A stretch of 11,408 nucleotides of DNA from Thermoleophilaceae bacterium (GTDB lineage: Bacteria; Actinomycetota; Thermoleophilia; Solirubrobacterales; Thermoleophilaceae), in the NCBI GenBank assembly GCA_013695885.1, contig JACCZP010000258.1, forward strand, positions 1-11,408, given 5' to 3'. Of this stretch, positions 1-6,667 are shown in pieces (the first letter of the stretch is position 1; each line of letters begins with the position of its first letter). Below the pieces are notes generated by a model. It ran no database searches and was not told the DNA's origin. It saw only the letters and a program-made list of their open reading frames with translations. Position numbers and translations under genes: made by a program.

Positions 1-6
1 GTTCGG

Positions 7-31
7 GCTCCGCTGCAATAGCGGGGCTTTT
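7..31 (+). terminator. Probable intrinsic terminator of an upstream gene
   Basis: A seven-pair stem (7-13 with 21-27, one G-U pair at 9/25) encloses a seven-base loop and is followed directly by four T residues (28-31). This is the layout of a rho-independent terminator reading left to right. The gene it would end lies outside the window. The T run is short, so termination may be partial. From here to the asnB ribosome binding site (32-59) I see no convincing -35/-10 promoter boxes. Confidence 0.5.
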
Positions 32-74
32 CGGTCCGTACGGCCCATCGTCGGCGATCAGGAGGTGCAACCGG

Positions 75-1589
75 ATGTGCGGCATCGCCGCCACCTGGGG
101 TAGGCAGAGCAACGGGAAGGTCCGGAGCATGATGGCCACGATGACCCATCGAGGCCCCGATGCGGACGGGACCTTCCACGCGGCCGGAGGTCAGGCTGCG
201 CTCGGCCACACCCGCCTCTCGATCATGGACCCGCGCGGCGGCCAGCAACCGATCGTCTCCGGCGACGGACGCCGCGCGCTGGCCGCCAACGGCGAGATCT
301 ACAACTACCCGGACGTGCGCCCGGAGCTCGAGCGACGTCATCGCTTCCGCACCAGCAGCGACTCCGAGGCCATCCTCCACCTCTACGAGGAGTACGGCAC
401 CGAGCTCGTGCACCACCTGGACGGAATGTGGGCGTTCGCCCTCCTCGACGACGACGATCTCGTCGTCGCCCGCGATCCGATCGGGATCAAGCCCCTCTAC
501 TACGGCGAGCGTGACGGCGAGCTGGTGTTCGGCTCGGAGCTCAAGTCGCTGGCCGGTCAGGCCGAGGACGTGCGCGAGTTCCCGCCGGGCACGCTGTTTC
601 ACTCCGAGCACGGGTGGGAGACCTTCTACGAGGTGCCGGACCTGCCCTCCGAGGAGGACTCGGTCGAGAGCTGGATCCGGGCGATACGCCGCGGCATGGA
701 GGACTGCGTGGCCAAGCAGAAGATGTCCGACGTGCCGGTCGGGGCGTTCCTCTCGGGCGGCCTCGACTCCTCGATCCTCGCCGCCCTGCTGCGCCGCTAC
801 AACGACAACCTGCACACCTTCGCGGTGGGCATCGAGGGCTCGGGCGACCTGGAGGCGGCGCGCGTGGTGGCCGAGCACCTCGACACGATCCACCACGAGC
901 ACGTGATCACGCGCGAGGAGATCGCCGAGCACCTGCCGGAGATCGTCTGGCACCTCGAGTCCTTCGACCAGGACCTCGTGCGCTCAGCGGTGCCCACGTA
1001 CTTCACGGCCCGCATGGCGCGGGAGCACGTCACGGTCATCCTCACCGGCGAGGGCGCCGACGAGCTCTTCGCCGGCTACGACTACCACAAGGACATCCCC
1101 GACGAGGACCGGCTGCGCCAGGAGCTGCGCCGCTCGGTCGGCGCGCTGCACAACGTGAACCTCCAGCGCGTCGACCGCATGACCATGGCCCACTCGCTCG
1201 AGGGCCGGCCGCCGTTCCTCGACAACGCGGTGATCGAGCTCGCCCAGCGGGTGCCCGCCCGGCTCAAGCTGCCCGAGGGCGGCCCCGAGAAGTGGATCCT
1301 CCGCAAGGCCTTCGAGGACCTCCTTCCCGAGGACATCGTGTGGCGCAAGAAGGCCCAGTTCGACCAGGGCACGGGCATGACCGAGGTGGCCGCCGAGGTG
1401 GCCTCGGCCGCCATGTCGGACGCCGGGGAGGACGCCCACCGCGCCCGCTTCCCGCACGAGCGGCTGCGGTCCACCGAGGAGTGCTACTACCACCGCCTCC
1501 TGGTCGACGCCTTCGAGGATCCCGATCCGGTGCTCGCCAACGTCGGACGCTGGACCGACCGGCCGTCCGACCTGGCTTCGGTCGTCTAG
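75..1589 (+). CDS. asnB: Asparagine synthase (glutamine-hydrolysing), AsnB type
   Basis: Converts aspartate, glutamine and ATP to asparagine, glutamate, AMP and PPi in the cytoplasm. The 504-residue protein starts Met-Cys-Gly-Ile, so Cys2 becomes the N-terminal nucleophile of a class II glutamine amidotransferase domain (about 1-185), with THRGPD at 24-29, Arg47, NGEIYN at 72-77 and SDSE at 95-98. The synthetase domain (about 200-504) has the pyrophosphate loop SGGLDSS (227-233), GEGADELFAGY (325-335), RMTMAHSLEGRPPFLD (368-383) and a WRKKAQF segment (423-429) typical of true asparagine synthases. The E. coli enzyme is 554 residues, so this is slightly short but has both domains. The ATG is fixed by a strong AGGAGGT at 60-66 and by the need for Cys2. 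nadE follows after 18 bases, suggesting co-transcription. No odd residues were noticed in the main motifs. Confidence 0.95.
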   Translation: MCGIAATWGRQSNGKVRSMMATMTHRGPDADGTFHAAGGQAALGHTRLSIMDPRGGQQPIVSGDGRRALAANGEIYNYPDVRPELERRHRFRTSSDSEAILHLYEEYGTELVHHLDGMWAFALLDDDDLVVARDPIGIKPLYYGERDGELVFGSELKSLAGQAEDVREFPPGTLFHSEHGWETFYEVPDLPSEEDSVESWIRAIRRGMEDCVAKQKMSDVPVGAFLSGGLDSSILAALLRRYNDNLHTFAVGIEGSGDLEAARVVAEHLDTIHHEHVITREEIAEHLPEIVWHLESFDQDLVRSAVPTYFTARMAREHVTVILTGEGADELFAGYDYHKDIPDEDRLRQELRRSVGALHNVNLQRVDRMTMAHSLEGRPPFLDNAVIELAQRVPARLKLPEGGPEKWILRKAFEDLLPEDIVWRKKAQFDQGTGMTEVAAEVASAAMSDAGEDAHRARFPHERLRSTEECYYHRLLVDAFEDPDPVLANVGRWTDRPSDLASVV

Positions 1590-1607
1590 CCCGAAAAGGG
1601 GCCCCGG

Positions 1608-3458
1608 TTGGTCATCGCGCTGGGCCAGATCAACCCCGTCATCGGCGACCTGAACGGCAACGTCGAGCTCATCCGCTCGCGTGTGGAGTCCGCCCGGGAG
1701 GCCGGCGCGCAGATCGTCCTCTTCCCCGAGCTCACGGTCTGCGGCTACCCGCCCGAGGACCTGTTGCTGCGCTCGGACTTCCTGGCCGCGTGCGACGCCG
1801 CGGTCGAGGAGGTGGCCGAGGCCGCCCGCGACATCGTGGTGGTCTACGGGGCACCTCGCAACGGGCCGCGCGACCTGCACAACGGCCTGGTGGTGGCCGC
1901 GGAGGGCCGGGTCAAGGCCGTCTACGAGAAGCGCCACCTGCCCCACTACGGGGCCTTCGACGAGGGTCGTTACTTCGGATGCGGGAGCGGTCCCGTGCTG
2001 ATCCGTCTCGGGGAGCACCTGGTGGGCCTGTCGCTGTGCGCGGACCTGTGGATCGGCGACGGACCGGCCACGCTCGCGGCGCGGGCCGGCGCAAAGCTGA
2101 TCCTCAACGCGTCGGCGTCGCCCTTCCACTCCGGCAAGGCGGCCGAGCGCGAGGCCATGCTCTCCCAGCGCGCACGGGACATCGTCTGCCCCATCGCCTA
2201 CGCCAATGCCTGGGGCGGTAACGACGAGCTGGTCTTCGACGGCGGCTCGACGGTGGTCGACCATCGCGGCCGGGCGGTGGCCCGCGCGGCCCATTTCCAG
2301 GACGAGCTGCTGGTCGTGCCGCTCGATCTCGCGGCCGTGCGGCAGGCTCGGCTGCGCGATCCGCGGCTGCGGGCCGCCTCGCCCGTGGCGTCCGACGCAG
2401 TCGTCTCGGGGCCGCCCGATGCACCACACGCGCCCGAGGTCCCGCTCGCTCCCGAGCGCGCCGGAGTCCCGGCGGCACGGGTCCACCCCGTCCTCGGCGA
2501 GGAGCGGGAGCTGTGGGAGGCGCTGCGCACCGGCATCGCCGACCACGTCGAGAAGAACGGCTACGAGCACGTCGTGGTCGGTCTCGGCGGCGGAATCGAC
2601 TCCTCGGTCGTCGCTCTGCTCGCGTGCGACGCGCTCGGCCCCGAGCGCGTGACCGCGGTGATCATGCCCTCGGGCGACTCCGACCGCCGCGCCGAGGACG
2701 GCGCCCGGCAGCTCGTGGCGGCGCTCGGGTGCGAGCTGCGCGAGATCCCCACCGATGACCTGCTGGCCGCCTACGAGGTCGTGCTCGTGCCCGAGCTCGG
2801 CGACCTGGCCCGTGCGTCCACCGACGAGCGCATCCAGGCGCGGCTGCGCTCGAACCTGCTGATGGCCCTCGCCAACGCCTCGGGCTGGCTGCTGCTCTCC
2901 ACCGGCAACAAGTCCGAGCTGGCCTGCGGCTACTCCACGCTCTACGGGGAGACCTTCGGCGGCTTCGCGCCGCTGAAGGACGTGCCCCGCTCGCTGGTGG
3001 TACGCCTAGCGCGCTGGCGCCAGGCTCGGGCGAGCGGCGGACCGATCCCGGCGACGATCCTCGCCCATCCCCACCAGGGCGTCCGACCCGACCAGTGGCA
3101 CGCCGACGGCCTGCCGCCCTTCGACGAGGTCGACCCGATCCTCGAGGCCTACGTCGAGGACGACGAGGATCCCGCCGCCCTTGTCGCTCGCGGGTACGCC
3201 CCCGACGTCGTGCGCCGGGTGGTGGACCTCGTGGAGCGGGCCGAGTACAAGCGCCGCCAGGCGCCGCCCGGCATCCGCATCAGCGGTCGCGCGTTCGGGC
3301 GCGACCGGCGCATGCCGATCGCGCATCGGTTCGGCGGCGAGGCGCCGGGGACCCTGCGTGCGCGGGGGCCGGATACAACGGAGAACGGCGCCGGCCCGCG
3401 GATGCGCCCGGCAGCGGGGCGCACCGCGGCTGCGGAGACGGCGGCCGCCGCACGTTAG
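1608..3458 (+). CDS. nadE: Glutamine-dependent NAD+ synthetase, two-domain, with divergent synthetase motifs
   Basis: Predicted last step of NAD+ synthesis: amidation of nicotinic acid adenine dinucleotide with ATP and glutamine-derived ammonia. The 616-residue protein has an N-terminal nitrilase-like (CN hydrolase) domain, about 1-270, with the expected triad Glu41 (FPELTVCGYPPEDLLLR), Lys108 (YEKRHLPHYGAFDEGRYF) and Cys144 (LSLCADLW). The NAD synthetase domain, about 295-575, carries STGNKSELACGYSTLYGE (431-448) and GGFAPLKDVP (451-460). Unusual features: the ATP loop reads GLGGGIDSS (325-333) rather than GLSGGxDS; the usual MPSxYSS is MPSGDSD (353-359); and the usual KPPSAELRP is AHPHQGVRP (486-494). 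The last 40 residues are Ala/Gly/Arg-rich and probably disordered. TTG at 1608 is the only possible start: an in-frame TAG lies 18 bases upstream with no other start between, and AAGGGG sits 7-12 bases before it. Family assignment is firm; NAD+ synthetase activity is less certain because of the changed motifs. Confidence 0.88.
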   Translation: MVIALGQINPVIGDLNGNVELIRSRVESAREAGAQIVLFPELTVCGYPPEDLLLRSDFLAACDAAVEEVAEAARDIVVVYGAPRNGPRDLHNGLVVAAEGRVKAVYEKRHLPHYGAFDEGRYFGCGSGPVLIRLGEHLVGLSLCADLWIGDGPATLAARAGAKLILNASASPFHSGKAAEREAMLSQRARDIVCPIAYANAWGGNDELVFDGGSTVVDHRGRAVARAAHFQDELLVVPLDLAAVRQARLRDPRLRAASPVASDAVVSGPPDAPHAPEVPLAPERAGVPAARVHPVLGEERELWEALRTGIADHVEKNGYEHVVVGLGGGIDSSVVALLACDALGPERVTAVIMPSGDSDRRAEDGARQLVAALGCELREIPTDDLLAAYEVVLVPELGDLARASTDERIQARLRSNLLMALANASGWLLLSTGNKSELACGYSTLYGETFGGFAPLKDVPRSLVVRLARWRQARASGGPIPATILAHPHQGVRPDQWHADGLPPFDEVDPILEAYVEDDEDPAALVARGYAPDVVRRVVDLVERAEYKRRQAPPGIRISGRAFGRDRRMPIAHRFGGEAPGTLRARGPDTTENGAGPRMRPAAGRTAAAETAAAAR

Positions 3459-3514
3459 GTTCGCGGTCGCGGTCATGGCGGGCGCGACGGCCGCGGCTCG
3501 GCGGCGGCGCTCGC
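3459..3514. other. Intergenic gap between convergent genes
   Basis: These 56 bases separate the ends of nadE (plus) and the glycosyltransferase-4 gene (minus). They are GC-rich, and imperfect inverted matches around 3481-3515 could fold, but there is no T run on either strand. A bidirectional terminator is expected here from gene orientation; the sequence does not show a canonical one. Confidence 0.3.
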
Positions 3515-4720
3515 CTACTCGCCCCGCGCCGCCGGGTCCTGCACGGCCTCGAACTCACCGGTCTCGAGCTCGTGGGCCACCTCGGAGTCCACCTCCGCAT
3601 CGCCCGGCGCCGCCTCACCGCGCGCGGCGTGCGCCCGCCCGGCCTGGAGCGAGCGGAAGCGACGGAGCTTCAGGATCTCGAGCACGAGGACCAGGTAGAC
3701 GCTGGCCCCGAGGGCCAGCAGCCCGAACGCGGCGAGCACGAGGCTCGGTCCTAGGTAGAAGTCGCCGCGGTCGTCCGAGTAGGGCACGAAGCGCAGCGCC
3801 AGGGCGAGCGCGGCGAGGCTCAGCGTCCACCCGTACAGATAGATGGTGGTCTTCAGCGGCGAGAAGCCGATGTTCGCGAACCGGTGGTGGAAGTGCCAGC
3901 GGTCCGCGCGGTAGACGGGGCGGCGATGCTTGATCCGCTTGGCGATCACGAAGCTCGAATCGAGGATCGGGACGGCCAGCACCACGAGCGGGAACAGCAG
4001 CGCGATCGCGGCGTTGGTCTTGAGCGCGCCCTGGACCGCGATGGCGGCGAGCAGGAACCCGAGGAGGTTCGAGCCCGAGTCCCCGAGGAAGATCGATGCG
4101 CGATGCAGGCCATAGCGCAGGTATCCCGCGGTGGCGCCTGCAGTCATGAGCGCCAGCACCCCGGCCTCGAAGCGCCCGAGAGAGAGCGCGATGGCCCCGA
4201 GCGTGCCCGCAGCGATCATGCCCACACCGGCGGCCAGGCCGTCCACCCCGTCGATGAAGTTGACGATGTTCACCAGCGCCACGATTCCGAGGCCGGTGAG
4301 CAGGTAGGAGAGCGGGTCGCCGAACTCGAGGCGCCCGAGGAGGGGAAGCGTGATGGCCTCCACCCGCACGCCGCTCGCCACCGGCACGGCCGCGGCCAGC
4401 GCCTGGCCCACGAGCTTGACCTCGGCCTTCAGGTCGAGCAGGTCATCGGCGGCGCCGACGGCCACGATCACCGCCGCGCCGACCAGGATGCCGCGGTTGC
4501 CCTGTCCGGCCGGGAGGAAAACGAGCCCTGCCGCGAGCACGCCGGCGAACACCGCCACGCCCCCGAGGCGCGGCGTCGCAACGGTGTGCAGGCCACGTGC
4601 CTTCGGCTCGTCGATGGCCCCGATCCGCCAGGCCAGCGATCGGACCACCGGCGTGAGCACGAACGTGACGGCCAGGGCGAGCGCCAGGGCGAGGAGGGCG
4701 TCGATCAGGTCGGGGCGCAC
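3515..4720 (-). CDS. WecA/TagO-like polyprenyl-phosphate sugar-1-phosphate transferase (glycosyltransferase family 4, MraY superfamily)
   Basis: An integral membrane enzyme predicted to move a HexNAc-1-phosphate from a UDP-sugar to a polyprenyl phosphate, the first step in building a lipid-linked glycan. The 401 residues are mostly hydrophobic, with about ten membrane segments. Superfamily motifs appear in order: ATPRLGG (48-54), the Asp-Asp pair at 92-93, NFIDGVDGLAAG (154-165), FLGDSGSNLLGF (211-222) and the His motif in ADRWHFHHR (272-280). The last motif resembles WecA/TagO rather than MraY of peptidoglycan synthesis. The C-terminus from about 355 is a soluble Ala/Glu-rich tail, probably cytoplasmic. 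The start is GTG at 4720 with no clear Shine-Dalgarno sequence. It lies 140 bases downstream of the DUF354 gene on the same strand and may have its own promoter. The exact sugar (GlcNAc or other) cannot be told from sequence. Confidence 0.88.
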   Translation of the reverse strand: MRPDLIDALLALALALAVTFVLTPVVRSLAWRIGAIDEPKARGLHTVATPRLGGVAVFAGVLAAGLVFLPAGQGNRGILVGAAVIVAVGAADDLLDLKAEVKLVGQALAAAVPVASGVRVEAITLPLLGRLEFGDPLSYLLTGLGIVALVNIVNFIDGVDGLAAGVGMIAAGTLGAIALSLGRFEAGVLALMTAGATAGYLRYGLHRASIFLGDSGSNLLGFLLAAIAVQGALKTNAAIALLFPLVVLAVPILDSSFVIAKRIKHRRPVYRADRWHFHHRFANIGFSPLKTTIYLYGWTLSLAALALALRFVPYSDDRGDFYLGPSLVLAAFGLLALGASVYLVLVLEILKLRRFRSLQAGRAHAARGEAAPGDAEVDSEVAHELETGEFEAVQDPAARGE

Positions 4721-4860
4721 GGCGACAGGGAAGCAGGGTGACGGAGCGGACGTCCTACTCGGTGTTCGGGGATCGTGGCCGAGACCCTGCCCGCAGCCGG
4801 TACGGGGCCGGCGTCAGGCGCGGGCCGCCCGGCGTGAAGGGCGGTCAGACCCGTCAGCCG
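4721..4860. other. Intergenic region between the DUF354 gene and the glycosyltransferase-4 gene
   Basis: This is the longest non-coding stretch in the minus-strand block (140 bases). It contains short direct repeats (GTCAG several times between about 4816 and 4865, CCGGCGT twice) but no T-run terminator and no promoter boxes I would defend. By position it could hold a promoter for the glycosyltransferase-4 gene. Confidence 0.3.
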
Positions 4861-5865
4861 TCAGGCGGTCGCGAGCATCATGTCGGCCAGCACCTGCGGG
4901 TCGCGGCGCGTGCGGGCCCGCTCGCCCGAGCGCTTCTCGAGCACGAGGTCGTCGGGATCGGCCAGCCCCCGCATCATGCCCCGACGCACGAGGTCCTCGT
5001 CGACTCCGCCGGGCCGCCCGGCGAACGTCGTGTAGACCGGGGTGCCGAGGGAGACCGCCTCCCGGTTCATGGTGCCTCCGGCGGAGATCACCAGATCGGC
5101 CAGTGCGATGAGGCTCTGGGCGTCCACCGCATGGTCGGGCACCACGAGCGAGGGCAGCCCCAGGCCGCGCACGTACTCGCGCTGCCCGGCGTTGCGGGGC
5201 ACGACGAGGGCCTGCACGCGCTCGTCCCGTCCGAGCCGCTCGAGGAGGCGCGGGAACAGCGTGTTCTCGAGCCGGTGGTAGAGGGCGACGTCGGCCGGCG
5301 GGCGGACCACGACGATGACCCGGTCGGGGTCGAGCCCGAGGCGGTCGAGCACGCTGCGGTCGGGCTCGAAGTCGAACAGGTAGTAGTCCTCCTTGAGCCC
5401 GGGGAACTGCGCGAGCTTGGCGGAGCCCACCCCGTAGCGGCGCAGCCGCTCCGGCGGGATCGCGTCCGGGGTCATCACCCGGCGCGCCAGGCGGCAGCCC
5501 ACGTTGTGCTGCTGGAGGGCCCACTCGTAGTCGAACATGTCGACCACGGGCACGCCGAGCGACCGCGCGGCGATCGGCAGCTCGTTCGAGGCGTGCGCCG
5601 CCGCGAGGTCGAACCGACCGGCGCGGCCGAAGCGACGCATGGAGCGCAGCCGTGAGCCGAGCGCGCGCACCTTGCCCCGCCGGGTGACGCCGCCGTGGCG
5701 GCCGAACGCCGTGTGCTCGATCCCGTGCAGGGTGAGGAGTGAGAGCGCCTCGCCGTAGTCGCGCGCGGTGACCGCCACCTCGTGGCCGGCCTCCTCCAGG
5801 CGCCGGATGATCGGCCGGAACACCAGGACGTGAGCCGGCGCGGTCATGTCGATCCAGATCCTCAC
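4861..5865 (-). CDS. DUF354 family predicted glycosyltransferase
   Basis: A 334-residue protein of the DUF354 family, whose members look like GT-B fold glycosyltransferases related in style to MurG and UDP-GlcNAc 2-epimerase; no reaction is assigned to this one. The N-terminal half opens with the family signature WIDMTAPAHVLVFRPII (4-20), then GHEVAVTARDY (27-37). QFPGLKEDYYLFDFEPD (153-169) lies near the domain boundary and RPPADVALYH (188-197) begins the second half. The second half has the Gly-rich SAGGTMNREAVSLGTP (261-276), the usual nucleotide-sugar contact region in GT-B enzymes. No signal peptide or membrane span, so probably cytosolic or peripherally membrane-bound. The start is GTG at 5865 with an AGGA a few bases upstream. 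It sits 34 bases after dprE2, so it is probably in the same operon and may act on a lipid-linked or envelope sugar; that role is inference from context. Confidence 0.8.
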   Translation of the reverse strand: MRIWIDMTAPAHVLVFRPIIRRLEEAGHEVAVTARDYGEALSLLTLHGIEHTAFGRHGGVTRRGKVRALGSRLRSMRRFGRAGRFDLAAAHASNELPIAARSLGVPVVDMFDYEWALQQHNVGCRLARRVMTPDAIPPERLRRYGVGSAKLAQFPGLKEDYYLFDFEPDRSVLDRLGLDPDRVIVVVRPPADVALYHRLENTLFPRLLERLGRDERVQALVVPRNAGQREYVRGLGLPSLVVPDHAVDAQSLIALADLVISAGGTMNREAVSLGTPVYTTFAGRPGGVDEDLVRRGMMRGLADPDDLVLEKRSGERARTRRDPQVLADMMLATA

Positions 5866-5869
5866 GAGT

Positions 5870-5912
5870 CCTGCGCGCAGGCGCCCGTCCGGCGCGCGGT
5901 CACGACCGCGCG
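5870..5912 (-). promoter_or_regulatory. Two adjacent palindromes between dprE2 and the DUF354 gene
   Basis: A perfect 12-base palindrome (5870-5881, CCTGCGCGCAGG) overlaps the ribosome-binding region of the DUF354 gene. A second inverted repeat with 9-base arms (5893-5901 and 5904-5912) around a 2-base centre covers the dprE2 stop codon. In RNA the second would make a very stable hairpin but has no T run after it, so a simple terminator is unlikely. It could slow the ribosome, protect an mRNA end or bind a protein. GC-rich DNA yields such repeats by chance, so the function is unproven. Confidence 0.4.
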
Positions 5913-6667
5913 GCGACGCGGCGATACAGCGGCCGGGGCAGATGCCGCATCGCGGCCATGACCCACCGCAGCACCGGCGGAGCCCACACCGTGTGCGCGC
6001 CCCGGCGCAGCCCGTCGATCACCGCGTCGGCCACCGCCTCGGGATCGGTGGCGAACGGCGCCGGCTCGAGGCCCTCGGTCATCTTCGTACGGACGAACCC
6101 CGGGCGGACCACCATCACGTCGACCCCGGTCCCCTCGAGCGAGTCCGCGAGCCCCTGGGAGAAGGCGTCGAGCGCGGCCTTCGACGAGCCGTAGACGAAG
6201 TTCCCGCGCCGCGCCCGCTCGGCCGCCACCGAGGAGAGCACGACGATCGTGCCGTGTCCCTGGCGCTCGAGCCGGCGCGCCACCCGCAGGAGCACGGACA
6301 TCGCCCCGAGGTAGTTCGTCCGTCCCACCGCCACGGCGGCCGCGGGATCGCGCTCGGCCTCGTCCTGGTCCCCGAGCACGCCAAAGGCGAGGAGCACGAG
6401 GTCGAGGTCGCCGTCGCGCTCGAACATCTCGTCGACGAAGCGCTCGTGATCCTCGGTGTCGTCCGCGTCGAAGGCCACGGTCTCGACGGTCTCCGCGCCG
6501 CCGCGGCGGAGCTCCTCCGCGGCGTGCTCGATCCGCTCGGGTGCGCGCGCGGCGAGCACGAGCCGCCGGGTGCGCTCCCCCGCCAGCCGGCGGGCGATGG
6601 CCAGACCGATCTCCGACCCCCCTCCGAGGACGAGAGCGGACTGCACGGCGCCGGTGGCGTCCCTCAC
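5900..6667 (-). CDS. dprE2: DprE2-like decaprenylphospho-2-keto-ribose reductase (SDR family)
   Basis: A short-chain dehydrogenase of 255 residues (M. tuberculosis DprE2 is about the same length). It is predicted to use NAD(P)H to reduce the 2-keto intermediate made by DprE1, giving polyprenyl-phospho-arabinose and completing the epimerisation at C2. The nucleotide-binding loop is GGGSEIG (15-21), with a Ser pair at 145-146 and the catalytic YxxxK as Tyr159-Lys163 (YGSSK), followed by RPGFVRTKM (188-196). The GTG at 6667 was chosen over a much longer upstream-reaching frame because it forms a GTGA overlap with the dprE1 stop codon and places the Rossmann loop at the usual distance from the N-terminus. 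SDR sequences alone are hard to assign; the DprE2 name rests mainly on being directly behind dprE1. Confidence 0.88.
   Translation of the reverse strand: MRDATGAVQSALVLGGGSEIGLAIARRLAGERTRRLVLAARAPERIEHAAEELRRGGAETVETVAFDADDTEDHERFVDEMFERDGDLDLVLLAFGVLGDQDEAERDPAAAVAVGRTNYLGAMSVLLRVARRLERQGHGTIVVLSSVAAERARRGNFVYGSSKAALDAFSQGLADSLEGTGVDVMVVRPGFVRTKMTEGLEPAPFATDPEAVADAVIDGLRRGAHTVWAPPVLRWVMAAMRHLPRPLYRRVAARS

Noticed and set aside
446..468. Inverted-looking GACGAC/GTCGTC stretch in asnB
   Set aside because: Explained by Asp-rich and Val-rich codons (LDDDDLVV) within a conserved protein; no sign of a regulatory role.
614..2221. Long plus-strand frame crossing asnB and nadE
   Set aside because: Its translation is Arg/Gly/Pro-rich with no family motif, and it overlaps two genes with clear catalytic motifs. 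Such frames arise from very high GC content.
984..2570. Long minus-strand frame opposite asnB and nadE
   Set aside because: Antisense to motif-rich genes, low-complexity composition, no recognisable domain.
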